Assembly: GCA_944381615.1 (NCBI GenBank)
Contig: CALWLT010000039.1
Location: 1-34,277 of the forward strand
Length of the DNA: 34,277 nt
DNA from: an uncultured Lachnospiraceae bacterium
GTDB taxonomy: Bacteria > Bacillota > Clostridia > Lachnospirales > Lachnospiraceae
Reading direction: 5' to 3'
In this document: positions 1 through 7,120 of the stretch, piece by piece
How the letters are laid out: each line of letters opens with the position of its first letter
Position numbering within the stretch: the stretch's first letter is position 1
Made by a program: the position numbers and the translations under genes
The notes under the pieces: generated by a model
What the model was told of the DNA's origin: nothing
Database searches by the model: none
What the model saw: the letters and a program-made list of their open reading frames with translations, nothing else

Positions 1-49
1 GGAGACAGACAATCTTCTTTTTAAATTCTGGCGTGTAACTTTGTGGCAT
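1..49 (-). CDS. IS3-family transposase OrfA, N-terminal fragment (runs off left edge)
   Basis: Only the first 16 codons lie in the window, reading MPQSYTPEFKKKIVCL. The (S/T)YTPEFKKKIV start is typical of the helix-turn-helix OrfA protein of IS3/IS150-type insertion sequences, which binds the element's ends. An AAAAGAGGT ribosome site sits about seven bases before the ATG. The fragment is too short to fix the subgroup, and whether the rest of the element is intact cannot be seen. Confidence 0.6.
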   Translation of the reverse strand, partial: MPQSYTPEFKKKIVCL

Positions 50-137
50 AATGTGTACCTCTTTTCTTTGTAAAATTGATTATATCTTATTAGCCACTTC
101 CGTTACAACTTTATTATAGCACTTCAAATAAAGAAAG

Positions 138-190
138 TGGGAGTTAATGTGAACGCGAAAAAGGTTGTCTTCCGTTCACTTACTCCTGTT
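138..190. repeat. Imperfect inverted repeat inside the presumed IS end
   Basis: GTGAACG (149-155) pairs perfectly with CGTTCAC (173-179); outer bases GGAGT and ACTCC extend the pairing with a small mismatch. It lies between the presumed element tip and the transposase start. In some insertion sequences such a hairpin blocks translation from outside transcripts; that role is inference here. Confidence 0.45.
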
Positions 191-217
191 GTGTCCAAAA
201 GTTTTTTTTGATATAAT
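189..217 (+). promoter_or_regulatory. Promoter for the restriction-modification operon
   Basis: TTGTGT at 189-194 and TATAAT at 212-217 with a 17-bp spacer, about 30 bases before the methylase start. The -35 box falls within the presumed IS tip and the -10 box outside it, so this may be a hybrid promoter made by IS insertion. The -10 is perfect; the -35 matches only in TTG. Confidence 0.5.
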
Positions 218-248
218 AATCATGAATTGGTTCGCAAAGGAGGAGTAG

Positions 249-1094
249 GTGTTGGTAAAGAACAAACTGGTTGCTCCAGTTGTAAAATGGGTTGGTGGTA
301 AGCGCCAACTTTTAGATGAGATTATTCCGTTACTTCCTAAACGGATCACAAATTATTGCGAACCTTTTTTGGGAGGTGGAGCAGTACTTTTCTCTATTCA
401 GCCATCTAAGGCAATTGTTAATGACTTAAACGCTGATCTCATTACAGTATATGAAATTATTCGTGACGATGTTGAAGCGTTAATTGAATCTCTAAAAAAG
501 CACGAAAATACATCAGAGTATTTTTATACCTTACGAGATATTGATAGAAATAAGACCAGTTATCAATCTTTATCTAAAGTTGAAAAGGCATCAAGACTAA
601 TTTATTTGAATAAAACCTGCTTCAATGGATTATTTCGAGTGAACTCTTCTGGTGAATTCAATTCCCCTTTTGGACATTATAAAAATCCAAACATTGTGAA
701 TGAACCAGTATTACGTGCAGTAAGCAAGTATTTTAACATAAGTAACATTACCTTTTACAGCGAAGATTTTGCTGAAACTCTCTTACGGGTGCATAAGGGC
801 GGATTTGTTTATCTTGATCCACCTTACGATCCGGTCTCTGATACAGCGAGTTTCACAGGCTATAATAAAGGAGGATTTGATAAAAACGAACAGATTCGCC
901 TAAAGTGTTGTTGTGACGAACTTACACAGCGTGGTATAAAATTTATACTTTCTAATTCTGCAACTGAATTTATAAAGGAACTTTATCAGGAATACGATAT
1001 TGCTATTGTAAAAGCAAAACGGGCCATCAATGCTGATGCAAGTAAACGCGGAGCGATTGAGGAGGTGCTTATTCGAAATTATGGGACTGAATGA
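249..1094 (+). CDS. D12-class (Dam/DpnM-like) DNA adenine-N6 methyltransferase
   Basis: Transfers a methyl group from S-adenosylmethionine to adenine in a short DNA site, protecting it from the partner nuclease encoded downstream. Motifs follow the alpha-class order: KWVGGK near residues 13-18 (motif X), EPFLGGGAVLF near 38-48 (motif I), a target-recognition stretch, then DPPY at 190-193 (motif IV). The stretch NKTCFNGLFRVN...FNSPFGHYKNP aligns with the E. coli Dam region that reads GATC: K13, L128, R130, P140 and Y144 fall where Dam has K9, L122, R124, P134 and Y138, so GATC is a reasonable specificity guess. Start is GTG at 249 or TTG at 252 behind AAAGGAGG; both spacings work. AT-rich composition differs from the host genes after 2511. 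The family call is firm; the specificity is inferred. Confidence 0.92.
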   Translation: MLVKNKLVAPVVKWVGGKRQLLDEIIPLLPKRITNYCEPFLGGGAVLFSIQPSKAIVNDLNADLITVYEIIRDDVEALIESLKKHENTSEYFYTLRDIDRNKTSYQSLSKVEKASRLIYLNKTCFNGLFRVNSSGEFNSPFGHYKNPNIVNEPVLRAVSKYFNISNITFYSEDFAETLLRVHKGGFVYLDPPYDPVSDTASFTGYNKGGFDKNEQIRLKCCCDELTQRGIKFILSNSATEFIKELYQEYDIAIVKAKRAINADASKRGAIEEVLIRNYGTE

Positions 1095-2352
1095 CACCGC
1101 ATGGGAAAATTTATTTGATAAGTATCATATTCTCTCAGAGATTAAGCAAAATGGTAAATTTGTTATATCGGCAAATCAAATCAAAGAATTTAGAGAGCCG
1201 AGACTAATGACTAAGTTTGACCACAAAGTAAACTTACCCACAATCTTTGCTGCAAATAACCTATCCATTCTCCCAATAACTCGTGGTGACTATGTTATTT
1301 CTTCATTCTCGGCCTATAAAGAATTTGATGAGCCAGATGTAGAAGTTCAAAGAATCTCTATTCCTGCTTACATCCAAAGTCTTATGCCGCAATTCCTTGT
1401 AAGTGAAACGATAGCTTTAAATTATGCTAATGTCTGTGGCATACTCAATGATTTTCTGGAGGATGATGAACTTGTTCCAACTGTTTGTGGACGAATGAGT
1501 TCTGGCAGATTTGGATTTGATATTGACACTACATTCGGAACAAAACGTATTATGGTAAATAACTCTCAGATTGAAATTGATGCTGCATATGAAGGAATTC
1601 GCTATCTTTCTTTGTTTGAAGCAAAGCGAGATTTGTCTGATGATTTTCTTATTCGACAACTTTATTATCCCTTTCGTGTGTGGAGCAGCAGAGTGACCAA
1701 AATAATAAAGCCTGTTTTTCTGATTTTCTCGAACGGTGTATTCAATCTGTATCAATATCAGTTTGACAATTCTCAAAATTATAATTCTCTTCGTTTGGTC
1801 AAACAAAAAAATTATGTAATTGCAACAGAGATCAGCTTGGCTGATATAGAAAATCTTCTGCGAACAGTTCCTTTGATACATGAGCCGAGCATTTCTTTTC
1901 CTCAGGCAGATCGAATGTCTCGAATCGTCAACCTGATTGAATTGTTGAACGAGAAACCGATGTCAAAGCAGGATATTACATCAGAATACGCTTTTGACGA
2001 GCGTCAAACTAATTATTATACCGATGCTGGACGTTACTTGGGACTTATTGACAAGAGGCGTGATGAAGATGGATTTATCTTTTTCCAACTATCTGCTCTT
2101 GGCCAGCGTGTTATGAAATTTGATTATAAGGAGAGGCAACTTGCAATCGTATCACAGATATTAGCTCACAAGGTATTCAGTGAAACATTGAAGCTACATT
2201 TAAAGTGCGGAGAGATGCCAAATAAGCAGACTATCGTTCAAATTATGAAAAGATCAAATCTTTATCATATTGAAGCTGAAAGCACATATCTAAGGCGTTC
2301 ATCTACTGTGATCGGATGGATAAATTGGATTTTAGAACTTATTGAAGAATAG
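1081..2352 (+). CDS. Probable type II restriction endonuclease, PD-(D/E)XK fold with C-terminal winged helix
   Basis: I do not recognise a named enzyme. From position and motifs it should be the nuclease partner of the methylase. IEIDAAYE (D167) followed twelve residues later by FEAK (E180, K182) gives the D-Xn-E-X-K signature of PD-(D/E)XK nucleases. Roughly residues 275-345 resemble a winged helix, with SKQDITSEYAFDERQTNYY as recognition helix and GRYLGLIDKRR as the start of the wing. At 423 residues it is much longer than DpnII/MboI-type GATC nucleases (under 300). The ATG at 1081 overlaps the methylase stop by 14 nt and has AGGAGGT 14 bases upstream; an in-frame ATG at 1030 is less likely. 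The overlap suggests the nuclease is translated only after the methylase. AT-rich like its partner, a sign of transfer. Confidence 0.75.
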   Translation: MGLNDTAWENLFDKYHILSEIKQNGKFVISANQIKEFREPRLMTKFDHKVNLPTIFAANNLSILPITRGDYVISSFSAYKEFDEPDVEVQRISIPAYIQSLMPQFLVSETIALNYANVCGILNDFLEDDELVPTVCGRMSSGRFGFDIDTTFGTKRIMVNNSQIEIDAAYEGIRYLSLFEAKRDLSDDFLIRQLYYPFRVWSSRVTKIIKPVFLIFSNGVFNLYQYQFDNSQNYNSLRLVKQKNYVIATEISLADIENLLRTVPLIHEPSISFPQADRMSRIVNLIELLNEKPMSKQDITSEYAFDERQTNYYTDAGRYLGLIDKRRDEDGFIFFQLSALGQRVMKFDYKERQLAIVSQILAHKVFSETLKLHLKCGEMPNKQTIVQIMKRSNLYHIEAESTYLRRSSTVIGWINWILELIEE

Positions 2353-2369
2353 TTTTTGAATAGAGGTAA

Positions 2370-2465
2370 GTTATAAATGGTGCAAAATCAATAGTTAGTG
2401 ATATCTTTGAAAAAAGCGTGTCAACTAATCTTAACAGTATCAATAACTTTTTAGGAGTAGAATAA
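2370..2465 (+). pseudogene. Possible remnant of a coding frame after the restriction gene
   Basis: A 31-codon open stretch without a start codon reads like the tail of a protein: VSDIFEKSVSTNLNSINNF is amphipathic, and the frame ends at TAA. No homologous family is evident and it could be chance in AT-rich DNA. If real, it is debris of a gene cut by the insertion that brought in the island. Confidence 0.2.
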
Positions 2466-2510
2466 GCCATTTGTTTAATGGGTAAGTCTTGACTGTATTT
2501 TTACCCCCCC

Positions 2511-2539
2511 TTGCATTTTTCCATAAAGAGTAGTATAGT
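2511..2539 (+). promoter_or_regulatory. Promoter of ttcA
   Basis: TTGCAT (2511-2516) and TATAGT (2534-2539) with a 17-bp spacer. Transcription would start near 2546, giving a leader of about 165 nt before the ATG at 2711. This and the two following repeats account for the 358-base gap between the restriction gene and ttcA; its first half is AT-rich and shows only the small remnant frame. Confidence 0.55.
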
Positions 2540-2550
2540 AGAGACAGTTT

Positions 2551-2586
2551 CAACTATTCGTGAAAGTCAAGTTTAACGAATAGTTG
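2551..2586 (+). repeat. Perfect 11-bp inverted repeat at the start of the ttcA leader
   Basis: CAACTATTCGT (2551-2561) and ACGAATAGTTG (2576-2586) are perfectly complementary around a 14-nt loop. It begins about five bases after the predicted transcription start. No T-run follows, so it is not an intrinsic terminator. It could be a 5' stem that stabilises the mRNA, or an operator for a dimeric regulator. Confidence 0.7.
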
Positions 2587-2593
2587 GGGCGAA

Positions 2594-2634
2594 ATTCCCG
2601 GTTTCATTCCCGGTTTTACGGAAATTCCCGGTTT
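2594..2634 (+). repeat. Three direct copies of ATTCCCGGTTT in the ttcA leader
   Basis: Copies begin at 2594, 2606 and 2624, so the steps are 12 and 18 bases. A degenerate fourth copy (ATTTCCTGGGGTTTT) follows at about 2643. The repeats lie between the leader hairpin and the ttcA ribosome site. Their function is unknown. Confidence 0.7.
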
Positions 2635-2710
2635 TGTGGAAAATTTCCTGGGGTTTTCTGTTTTTTCGTCTCACGCAAACCACACACTCTCCAGAAAGGT
2701 TTTGTATATC

Positions 2711-3436
2711 ATGAAGCTGCAGCGACTTCTGAGTCTGACCCGACAGGCGGTTGATGATTATGGACTGATTTGCGCCGGCGATCGGATTGCGGTCGGCGTG
2801 TCCGGAGGCAAGGACAGCCTGGCGCTTCTGTATGCGCTGTGCAGCCTGCGCTCCTTTTATCCGCAGCCTTTTTCTGTCTGCGCCATTACGGTTGATCTGG
2901 GCTTAAAACCCTTTGATCTGGATCCCATCCGTGCATTCTGCCGGGAACATTCCGTCGATTATACGGTAATCCCCACGGAGATCGGAAAGATTCTTTTTGA
3001 GACGCGCCGGGAAGCCAATCCCTGTTCGCTGTGCGCCAAGCTTCGCAAAGGCGCGCTCAACGAGGCGGCTCTGCAGCTGGGCTGCAACAAAATCGCCTAT
3101 GCGCATCACCGCGACGATCTGATTGAAACCATGCTGTTATCCCTGATTTATGAAGGTCGTTTTTATTCCTTTTCGCCGGAAACGTATCTGGATCGGACCG
3201 GCCTGACGCTGATCCGGCCGCTGATCTATGTCTCCGAGGCGGAGGTAATCGGATTTCGCAACCGCTATCAGCTCCCGGTCTGTAAAAATCCCTGTCCGGC
3301 GGACGGAAAAACGAAACGGGAATATGTTAAAAAATTGACAAAACAGCTTCAGGCAGATGCGCCCGGCGTGAAGGATCGTCTCTTCCATGCCATCACGGAG
3401 GGGAAGATTCCGGGCTGGCCTGAAAAAAGGAGGTAA
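2711..3436 (+). CDS. ttcA: TtcA-family tRNA 2-thiocytidine synthetase (PP-loop ATPase)
   Basis: TtcA-family enzymes adenylate cytidine 32 of certain tRNAs and replace the oxygen with sulphur in the cytoplasm, using a [4Fe-4S] cluster. The PP-loop SGGKDS is at residues 31-36. CSLC (C105, C108), followed by AHHRDD, matches the TtcA signature, and C195 in KNPCPADG fits the third cluster cysteine of E. coli TtcA. At 241 residues it is shorter than the E. coli protein (about 310). The ATG at 2711 is chosen, with AGAAAGG 11-15 bases upstream; the frame is open back to 2636, but that would absorb part of the leader repeats. The next gene starts five bases after the stop, so the two are probably cotranscribed. 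Other PP-loop thiolases are possible, but the cysteine pattern favours TtcA. Confidence 0.85.
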   Translation: MKLQRLLSLTRQAVDDYGLICAGDRIAVGVSGGKDSLALLYALCSLRSFYPQPFSVCAITVDLGLKPFDLDPIRAFCREHSVDYTVIPTEIGKILFETRREANPCSLCAKLRKGALNEAALQLGCNKIAYAHHRDDLIETMLLSLIYEGRFYSFSPETYLDRTGLTLIRPLIYVSEAEVIGFRNRYQLPVCKNPCPADGKTKREYVKKLTKQLQADAPGVKDRLFHAITEGKIPGWPEKRR

Positions 3437-3441
3437 TCTTC

Positions 3442-4518
3442 ATGGCCGCACTCTCCTACCATGAACAGGAAACCATTGAAAACACGAAAAAGCTGCGCCG
3501 GCTGATCCGGGAGCTGCCGCCCTTCTGCGCCGATTTTTTCCGCGGGATCGAGCCGCGCACCTCTTCCCGGACGCGGATTGCCTACGCTTACGATCTGAAG
3601 ACGTTTTTTGAATTCCTGAGGCAGGAAAATCCGCTGTTGAAGAGCCGCGATCTGCGCGATCTGCCGCTCTCCGTTCTCGATGAAATCGGGCTCATGGACC
3701 TGGAAGAATACATGGAATTTCTTAAATGCTATTCCAGCGCGGACGGGCGCGGCGAACAGGTCAATACCGAGCGGGGAATTATGCGCAAGATCTCGTCCCT
3801 GAAGAGCTTTTACAATTATTTCTTCCACCAGGAGCGGATCCGGACCAATCCCGCGGCGCTGGTCGAGCTTCCGAAAGTGCATGAAAAAGAGATTATCCGC
3901 CTGGAAGTCGACGAGGTGGCCCGCTTTCTGGACGAGGTGGAGGACGGGGAAAAGCTGACTGAAAAGCAGAAAGCCTATCACGCCAAAAACCGGGTCCGGG
4001 ATCTGGCGATGATGACGCTGCTTCTGGGAACCGGACTCCGCGTCTCCGAGTGCGTGGGCCTCAATCTGGACGACGTGGATTTTGCGACGGGCGGCCTGCG
4101 GATCCACCGCAAAGGAGGAAAAGAGGTCGTCATCTATTTTGGCTCCGAAGTGGAAGACGCGCTGCTCGACTATCTGGAGGAGCGCCGGCAGATCACGCCG
4201 CAGCCCGGGCACGAAAACGCCCTCTTCCTCTCTCTTCAGCGGAAGCGGATTACGCCCCGCAGCGTAGAAAATCTGGTTAAAAAGTACGCCCGCCTGGTTA
4301 CGCCGTTAAAAAAGATCACGCCGCACAAGCTGCGCAGCACCTACGGAACCAGCCTCTACCGGGAAACCGGCGATATTTATCTCGTGGCCGACGTCCTGGG
4401 GCACAGCGACGTCAACACGACGAAAAAGCACTATGCGGCGCTGGAGGACGCCCGGCGCAGGAGCGCCCGCAATAAGGTGCAGCTGCGCGAGCACGAGCCG
4501 GTAAAGCCGGGACCTTAA
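3442..4518 (+). CDS. Tyrosine recombinase, XerC/XerD-like
   Basis: A site-specific DNA recombinase that cuts and rejoins DNA through a phosphotyrosine link. The N-terminal SAM-like core-binding domain covers about residues 25-140 and the catalytic domain about 150-340. The catalytic set is complete: R200 (GTGLRVSE), K224 (HRKGGK), H295 and R298 (TPHKLRST), H321 (LGHSDVNTT) and Y331 (KKHYAAL). Its start has AAAGGAGG about nine bases upstream. No excisionase, attachment site or phage gene is nearby and its composition matches the host, so it looks like a resident Xer-type enzyme, not a mobile-element integrase. Its last codons (PVKPGP) form one arm of an inverted repeat with the following gap. 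Whether it is the dif-acting recombinase cannot be told from one window. Confidence 0.88.
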   Translation: MAALSYHEQETIENTKKLRRLIRELPPFCADFFRGIEPRTSSRTRIAYAYDLKTFFEFLRQENPLLKSRDLRDLPLSVLDEIGLMDLEEYMEFLKCYSSADGRGEQVNTERGIMRKISSLKSFYNYFFHQERIRTNPAALVELPKVHEKEIIRLEVDEVARFLDEVEDGEKLTEKQKAYHAKNRVRDLAMMTLLLGTGLRVSECVGLNLDDVDFATGGLRIHRKGGKEVVIYFGSEVEDALLDYLEERRQITPQPGHENALFLSLQRKRITPRSVENLVKKYARLVTPLKKITPHKLRSTYGTSLYRETGDIYLVADVLGHSDVNTTKKHYAALEDARRRSARNKVQLREHEPVKPGP

Positions 4519-4558
4519 AGCGCGGCTTTACCGGGGCTTTAGAGCGCGGCTTTACCGG
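4498..4558. repeat. Inverted and tandem repeat between convergent genes (terminator-like)
   Basis: CCGGTAAAGCC (4498-4508, inside the end of the recombinase gene) is the exact complement of GGCTTTACCGG, which occurs twice, at 4524-4534 and 4548-4558. The two copies belong to a 24-bp tandem repeat (GAGCGCGGCTTTACCGGG type). Either copy could pair with the first arm, so two alternative hairpins can form. There is no clean T-run. It sits between two converging genes and may end transcription from both sides. Confidence 0.65.
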
Positions 4559-4576
4559 GAAAAATTTCCGCTTCCG

Positions 4577-6907
4577 TTACAGAGCTCCCGTTTCTTCCTG
4601 AATCAGGTAGAGGCAGGAATCAAAATCACAGGACGGCCGGCGTCCGTCCGTAAACTGCCCGGCGCTCGCGTCGTTCAGAAGAAGGCCCAGATACATCAGC
4701 TCGTCGCCGCGGTGCAGGAAAGCGCGGTCCGCCGCAGCGGACGCCTCTTTTGTCTCCTGTTTCGCCCCCTGTGTCTCCTGTGCGGCATTCTGTCTGCTCA
4801 GGCTGCCAGGCGAATCCGGAAGCCGGGTAACCCGGTAGAGACGATCCGGATCAAGGCCGCGCAGCCGCAGCCGCAGAAACGGCCCGTTGACGGTGTTCAG
4901 GGTGCGGTACCAGCCGGCGATGGCCAGGGAACGCGCTTCATCGACGCTCATCCAGGCGGTCATGTCCCCCTCAAAGGGACTCAACAGGCGATAGAAGGTC
5001 CCGAACTGAAACAGCGCCCGGTATTCCTTCATCAGGCGAATCTGCCCGCGGATCTCTTCCAGCTCGCCTTCCGTTAAACGGCAGAGATCCAGTTCATAGC
5101 CGAATGTCCCGAAATACGCCACGTTGGCGCGCGTCCAGAGCGGAGTACTCCGCATCAGCTGGTGGTTGGGCGAGGCGGAGACGTGACTGCCCATCGAGCC
5201 CGGCGGATAGCAGAACGAGGTCCCGTACTGAATTTTCAGCCGTTCCGCCGCGTCGGTATCATCGCTGATCCAGCCCTGCGGCGCATAATACAGCATTCCG
5301 GCGTCAAAGCGGGCGCCGCCGCTGGCGCAGGATTCAAACAGAACCTGCGGAAAGGCCGTGTGAAGGCGCTCATACAGACGGTATACGCCGAGAATATAGC
5401 GGTGGAACACTTCTCCCTGCCGGTCGGCGGGAAGCGCGGCGCTGTAGCAGTCCGTAATGCTGCGGTTCATATCCCACTTGAGATAAGCAATGTTCGCTTT
5501 CTCAAGAAGCGCGGAAATCCTCTCATACAGGTAATCTACAATCTCCAGCCGGGAAAAATCCAGAACAAACTGATAGCGTCCGTGACAGGGCGTCCGCCCG
5601 GGCACCCGGAGGATCCAGTCGGGATGCGCGCGGTAGAGATCGGAATCCGCGTTGGCCATCTCCGGCTCGATCCAGAGGCCGAACGCCATCCCCAGCGCGT
5701 TGATCTTCTCTGCCAGTCCGGCCAGCCCGTCCGGCAGACGTTCCCGGTTTGCCGTCCAGTCTCCGAGTCCCGCCCTGGAGCTGCTTCGCTTCCCGAACCA
5801 GCCGTCGTCCAAGACAAAGAGCTCCACCCCGCAGGAACGGGCTTTTTCGGCCAGCTCCAGCAGGCGCTCCTCGGTAAAATCAAAATACGTCGCCTCCCAG
5901 TTGTTGATCAGGATGGGACGGGGGCGATCCCGCCAGAATCCGCGCGCGAGACGCCGCTGGAACAGGCGGTGGAACGTCTGGCTCATGTCGTTTAAGCCGC
6001 GGTGCGAATAGACGAGAACGGCCTCCGGAGTCTGGAAGGATTCCCCCGGATCCAGCTTCCAGTCGAAGCAGAACGGATTGATGCCCAAAAGGATCCGCGT
6101 GGTGCCGTGGCTTTCCACCTCCGCCTGGGCGAGGAAATTGCCGCTGTACACCAGGGAAAAGCCCATAACCTCCCCCTGAAATTCATCGGCGAATGGCCGT
6201 TTCAGGACAATGAACGGGTTCTGCTCATGGGAAGAATGGCCTCTGGCGCTGTCCACGGCCAGGACGCCGTATTCCAGGGAGCGTTTTTTCAGCCAGCGCT
6301 CTCTGGCCCAGGCGCCGGAAAACTGCAGCCACTCATAATCGTGATCCGGCAGATCCAGGCAGAGGCTCATCGCGCTGAGAAGGTGCGCCGTCTGTGAACC
6401 CCGATTGATCAGGCGGGCGCTGCGGGCCAGGATGCCTCCCTGCGCAAACAGCGTATAGGAAAGCGAAAGTTCCATCTGCGTGACAGGATCCCGCAGGGTT
6501 ACCATCAGGGTCTGCGCCTCGTCCTCCTGTTCGGTGTAGGTGGCCGGAAGGCCTTCCAGCCTCGGCTTGCCCTGCCGGATCTCGTGCGCTTCATAGCGAA
6601 AATCGCAGAGACTGCTGCCGTCTGCCTGCCGGATCATCAGGGCGGGCCGCCGGTAATCGCCGCTTCCGTAAACGCCGTACTCCAGCTTCACATGGCCCAG
6701 CGAAAAGGTGCGATCGTCCGGTTTAAGATAGGAAGCCATGTCTCTGGGAGCCAGCTCCAGCAGATAGGAAAAATCCTCCCGATCGGCGATGCGGCGGCCG
6801 CAGTAGAGCTGCCCCAGGTGCCCGTTCGGCAGGATCATCATGATATAGCTCAGTTCCTGATTAAAAAGATGGAAAATTCCCGTTGTCTCATGAAATACGA
6901 TACTCAT
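4577..6907 (-). CDS. GH36 alpha-galactosidase
   Basis: Hydrolyses terminal alpha-1,6-galactose from melibiose, raffinose-type sugars and related oligosaccharides. At 776 residues it is somewhat longer than typical bacterial GH36 enzymes (about 730). The N-terminal beta-sandwich is followed by a (beta/alpha)8 barrel with LDDGWFGKR (366-374), the nucleophile D479 in YLKWDMNR and the acid/base aspartate in WISDDTDA (D549). CASGGARFD (527-535) is also characteristic. No signal peptide is seen, so it should be cytoplasmic. A Gln/Glu/Ala-rich insert (NAAQETQGAKQETKEA and following) interrupts the C-terminal domain and is unusual for the family. The ATG follows GGGAGG by ten bases. No transporter or regulator gene lies beside it, but direct repeats upstream could be operator sites. 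Confidence 0.95.
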   Translation of the reverse strand: MSIVFHETTGIFHLFNQELSYIMMILPNGHLGQLYCGRRIADREDFSYLLELAPRDMASYLKPDDRTFSLGHVKLEYGVYGSGDYRRPALMIRQADGSSLCDFRYEAHEIRQGKPRLEGLPATYTEQEDEAQTLMVTLRDPVTQMELSLSYTLFAQGGILARSARLINRGSQTAHLLSAMSLCLDLPDHDYEWLQFSGAWARERWLKKRSLEYGVLAVDSARGHSSHEQNPFIVLKRPFADEFQGEVMGFSLVYSGNFLAQAEVESHGTTRILLGINPFCFDWKLDPGESFQTPEAVLVYSHRGLNDMSQTFHRLFQRRLARGFWRDRPRPILINNWEATYFDFTEERLLELAEKARSCGVELFVLDDGWFGKRSSSRAGLGDWTANRERLPDGLAGLAEKINALGMAFGLWIEPEMANADSDLYRAHPDWILRVPGRTPCHGRYQFVLDFSRLEIVDYLYERISALLEKANIAYLKWDMNRSITDCYSAALPADRQGEVFHRYILGVYRLYERLHTAFPQVLFESCASGGARFDAGMLYYAPQGWISDDTDAAERLKIQYGTSFCYPPGSMGSHVSASPNHQLMRSTPLWTRANVAYFGTFGYELDLCRLTEGELEEIRGQIRLMKEYRALFQFGTFYRLLSPFEGDMTAWMSVDEARSLAIAGWYRTLNTVNGPFLRLRLRGLDPDRLYRVTRLPDSPGSLSRQNAAQETQGAKQETKEASAAADRAFLHRGDELMYLGLLLNDASAGQFTDGRRPSCDFDSCLYLIQEETGAL

Positions 6908-6938
6908 CTGTACAAATCCTCCCGGCCAAAATCCAGTT

Positions 6939-6978
6939 TATCCTGACTGTGACAGGACTATCCTGATTGTAACAGAAA
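6939..6978 (-). repeat. Two 20-bp direct repeats upstream of the alpha-galactosidase gene
   Basis: TATCCTGACTGTGACAGGAC (6939-6958) is followed at once by TATCCTGATTGTAACAGAAA (6959-6978). Two adjacent half-sites in direct orientation, about two helical turns apart and 32-71 bases before the ATG, are the layout seen for AraC-family activators of sugar genes. The regulator itself is not in the window. Confidence 0.55.
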
Positions 6979-7016
6979 CCGGCAGCTTTGAACAGCAAGA
7001 AAGACAGAAAATACGC

Positions 7017-7096
7017 GAACTGTGCGCAGAAAGAATCGTGCGCAGAGAGAACCATGCGCAGCGCGAACCGTGCGCAGAAAGAACCGTGCGCAGAGA
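7017..7096. repeat. Tandem array, five 16-bp units with a TGCGCA core
   Basis: Five head-to-tail copies of GAACCGTGCGCAGARA fill exactly 80 bp with few changes between units; each but the changed flanks holds the palindrome TGCGCA. A 10-bp doublet (AATTCCGGGA twice, 7100-7119) follows directly and touches the stop of the yneA-like gene at 7121. The unit length is not a multiple of three and no gene lies here. The function is unknown. Confidence 0.85.
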
Positions 7097-7120
7097 GAAA
7101 ATTCCGGGAAATTCCGGGAA

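Larger units (their letters stand above)
1..197 (-). mobile_element. Left-terminal part of an IS3-like insertion sequence (upstream end of element)
   Basis: The transposase start at the edge reads leftwards, so the stretch between it and the methylase promoter should contain the element's upstream end. Read on the minus strand, TGGACACAACAGG begins at 197; TGGACAC is a common tip for IS3-type ends. A TATAAT-like box lies upstream of the transposase on the same strand. The exact boundary and any target-site duplication cannot be set because the other end is outside the window. Confidence 0.4.

Noticed and set aside
3349..4212. Long minus-strand open frame (287 codons) opposite ttcA and the recombinase
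   Set aside because: It is antisense to two genes with complete catalytic motifs, has no ribosome site and shows the Arg/Gln/Phe bias of antisense GC-rich frames.
3442..4518. Tyrosine recombinase considered as the integrase of a mobile element
   Set aside because: No attachment site, excisionase, phage or conjugation genes nearby, and the base composition matches the host. The adjacent AT-rich island carries its own IS and is separated by ttcA.
7017..7096. Tandem array considered as a CRISPR array
   Set aside because: Units are contiguous without spacers, 16 bp long, and there are no cas genes in the window.
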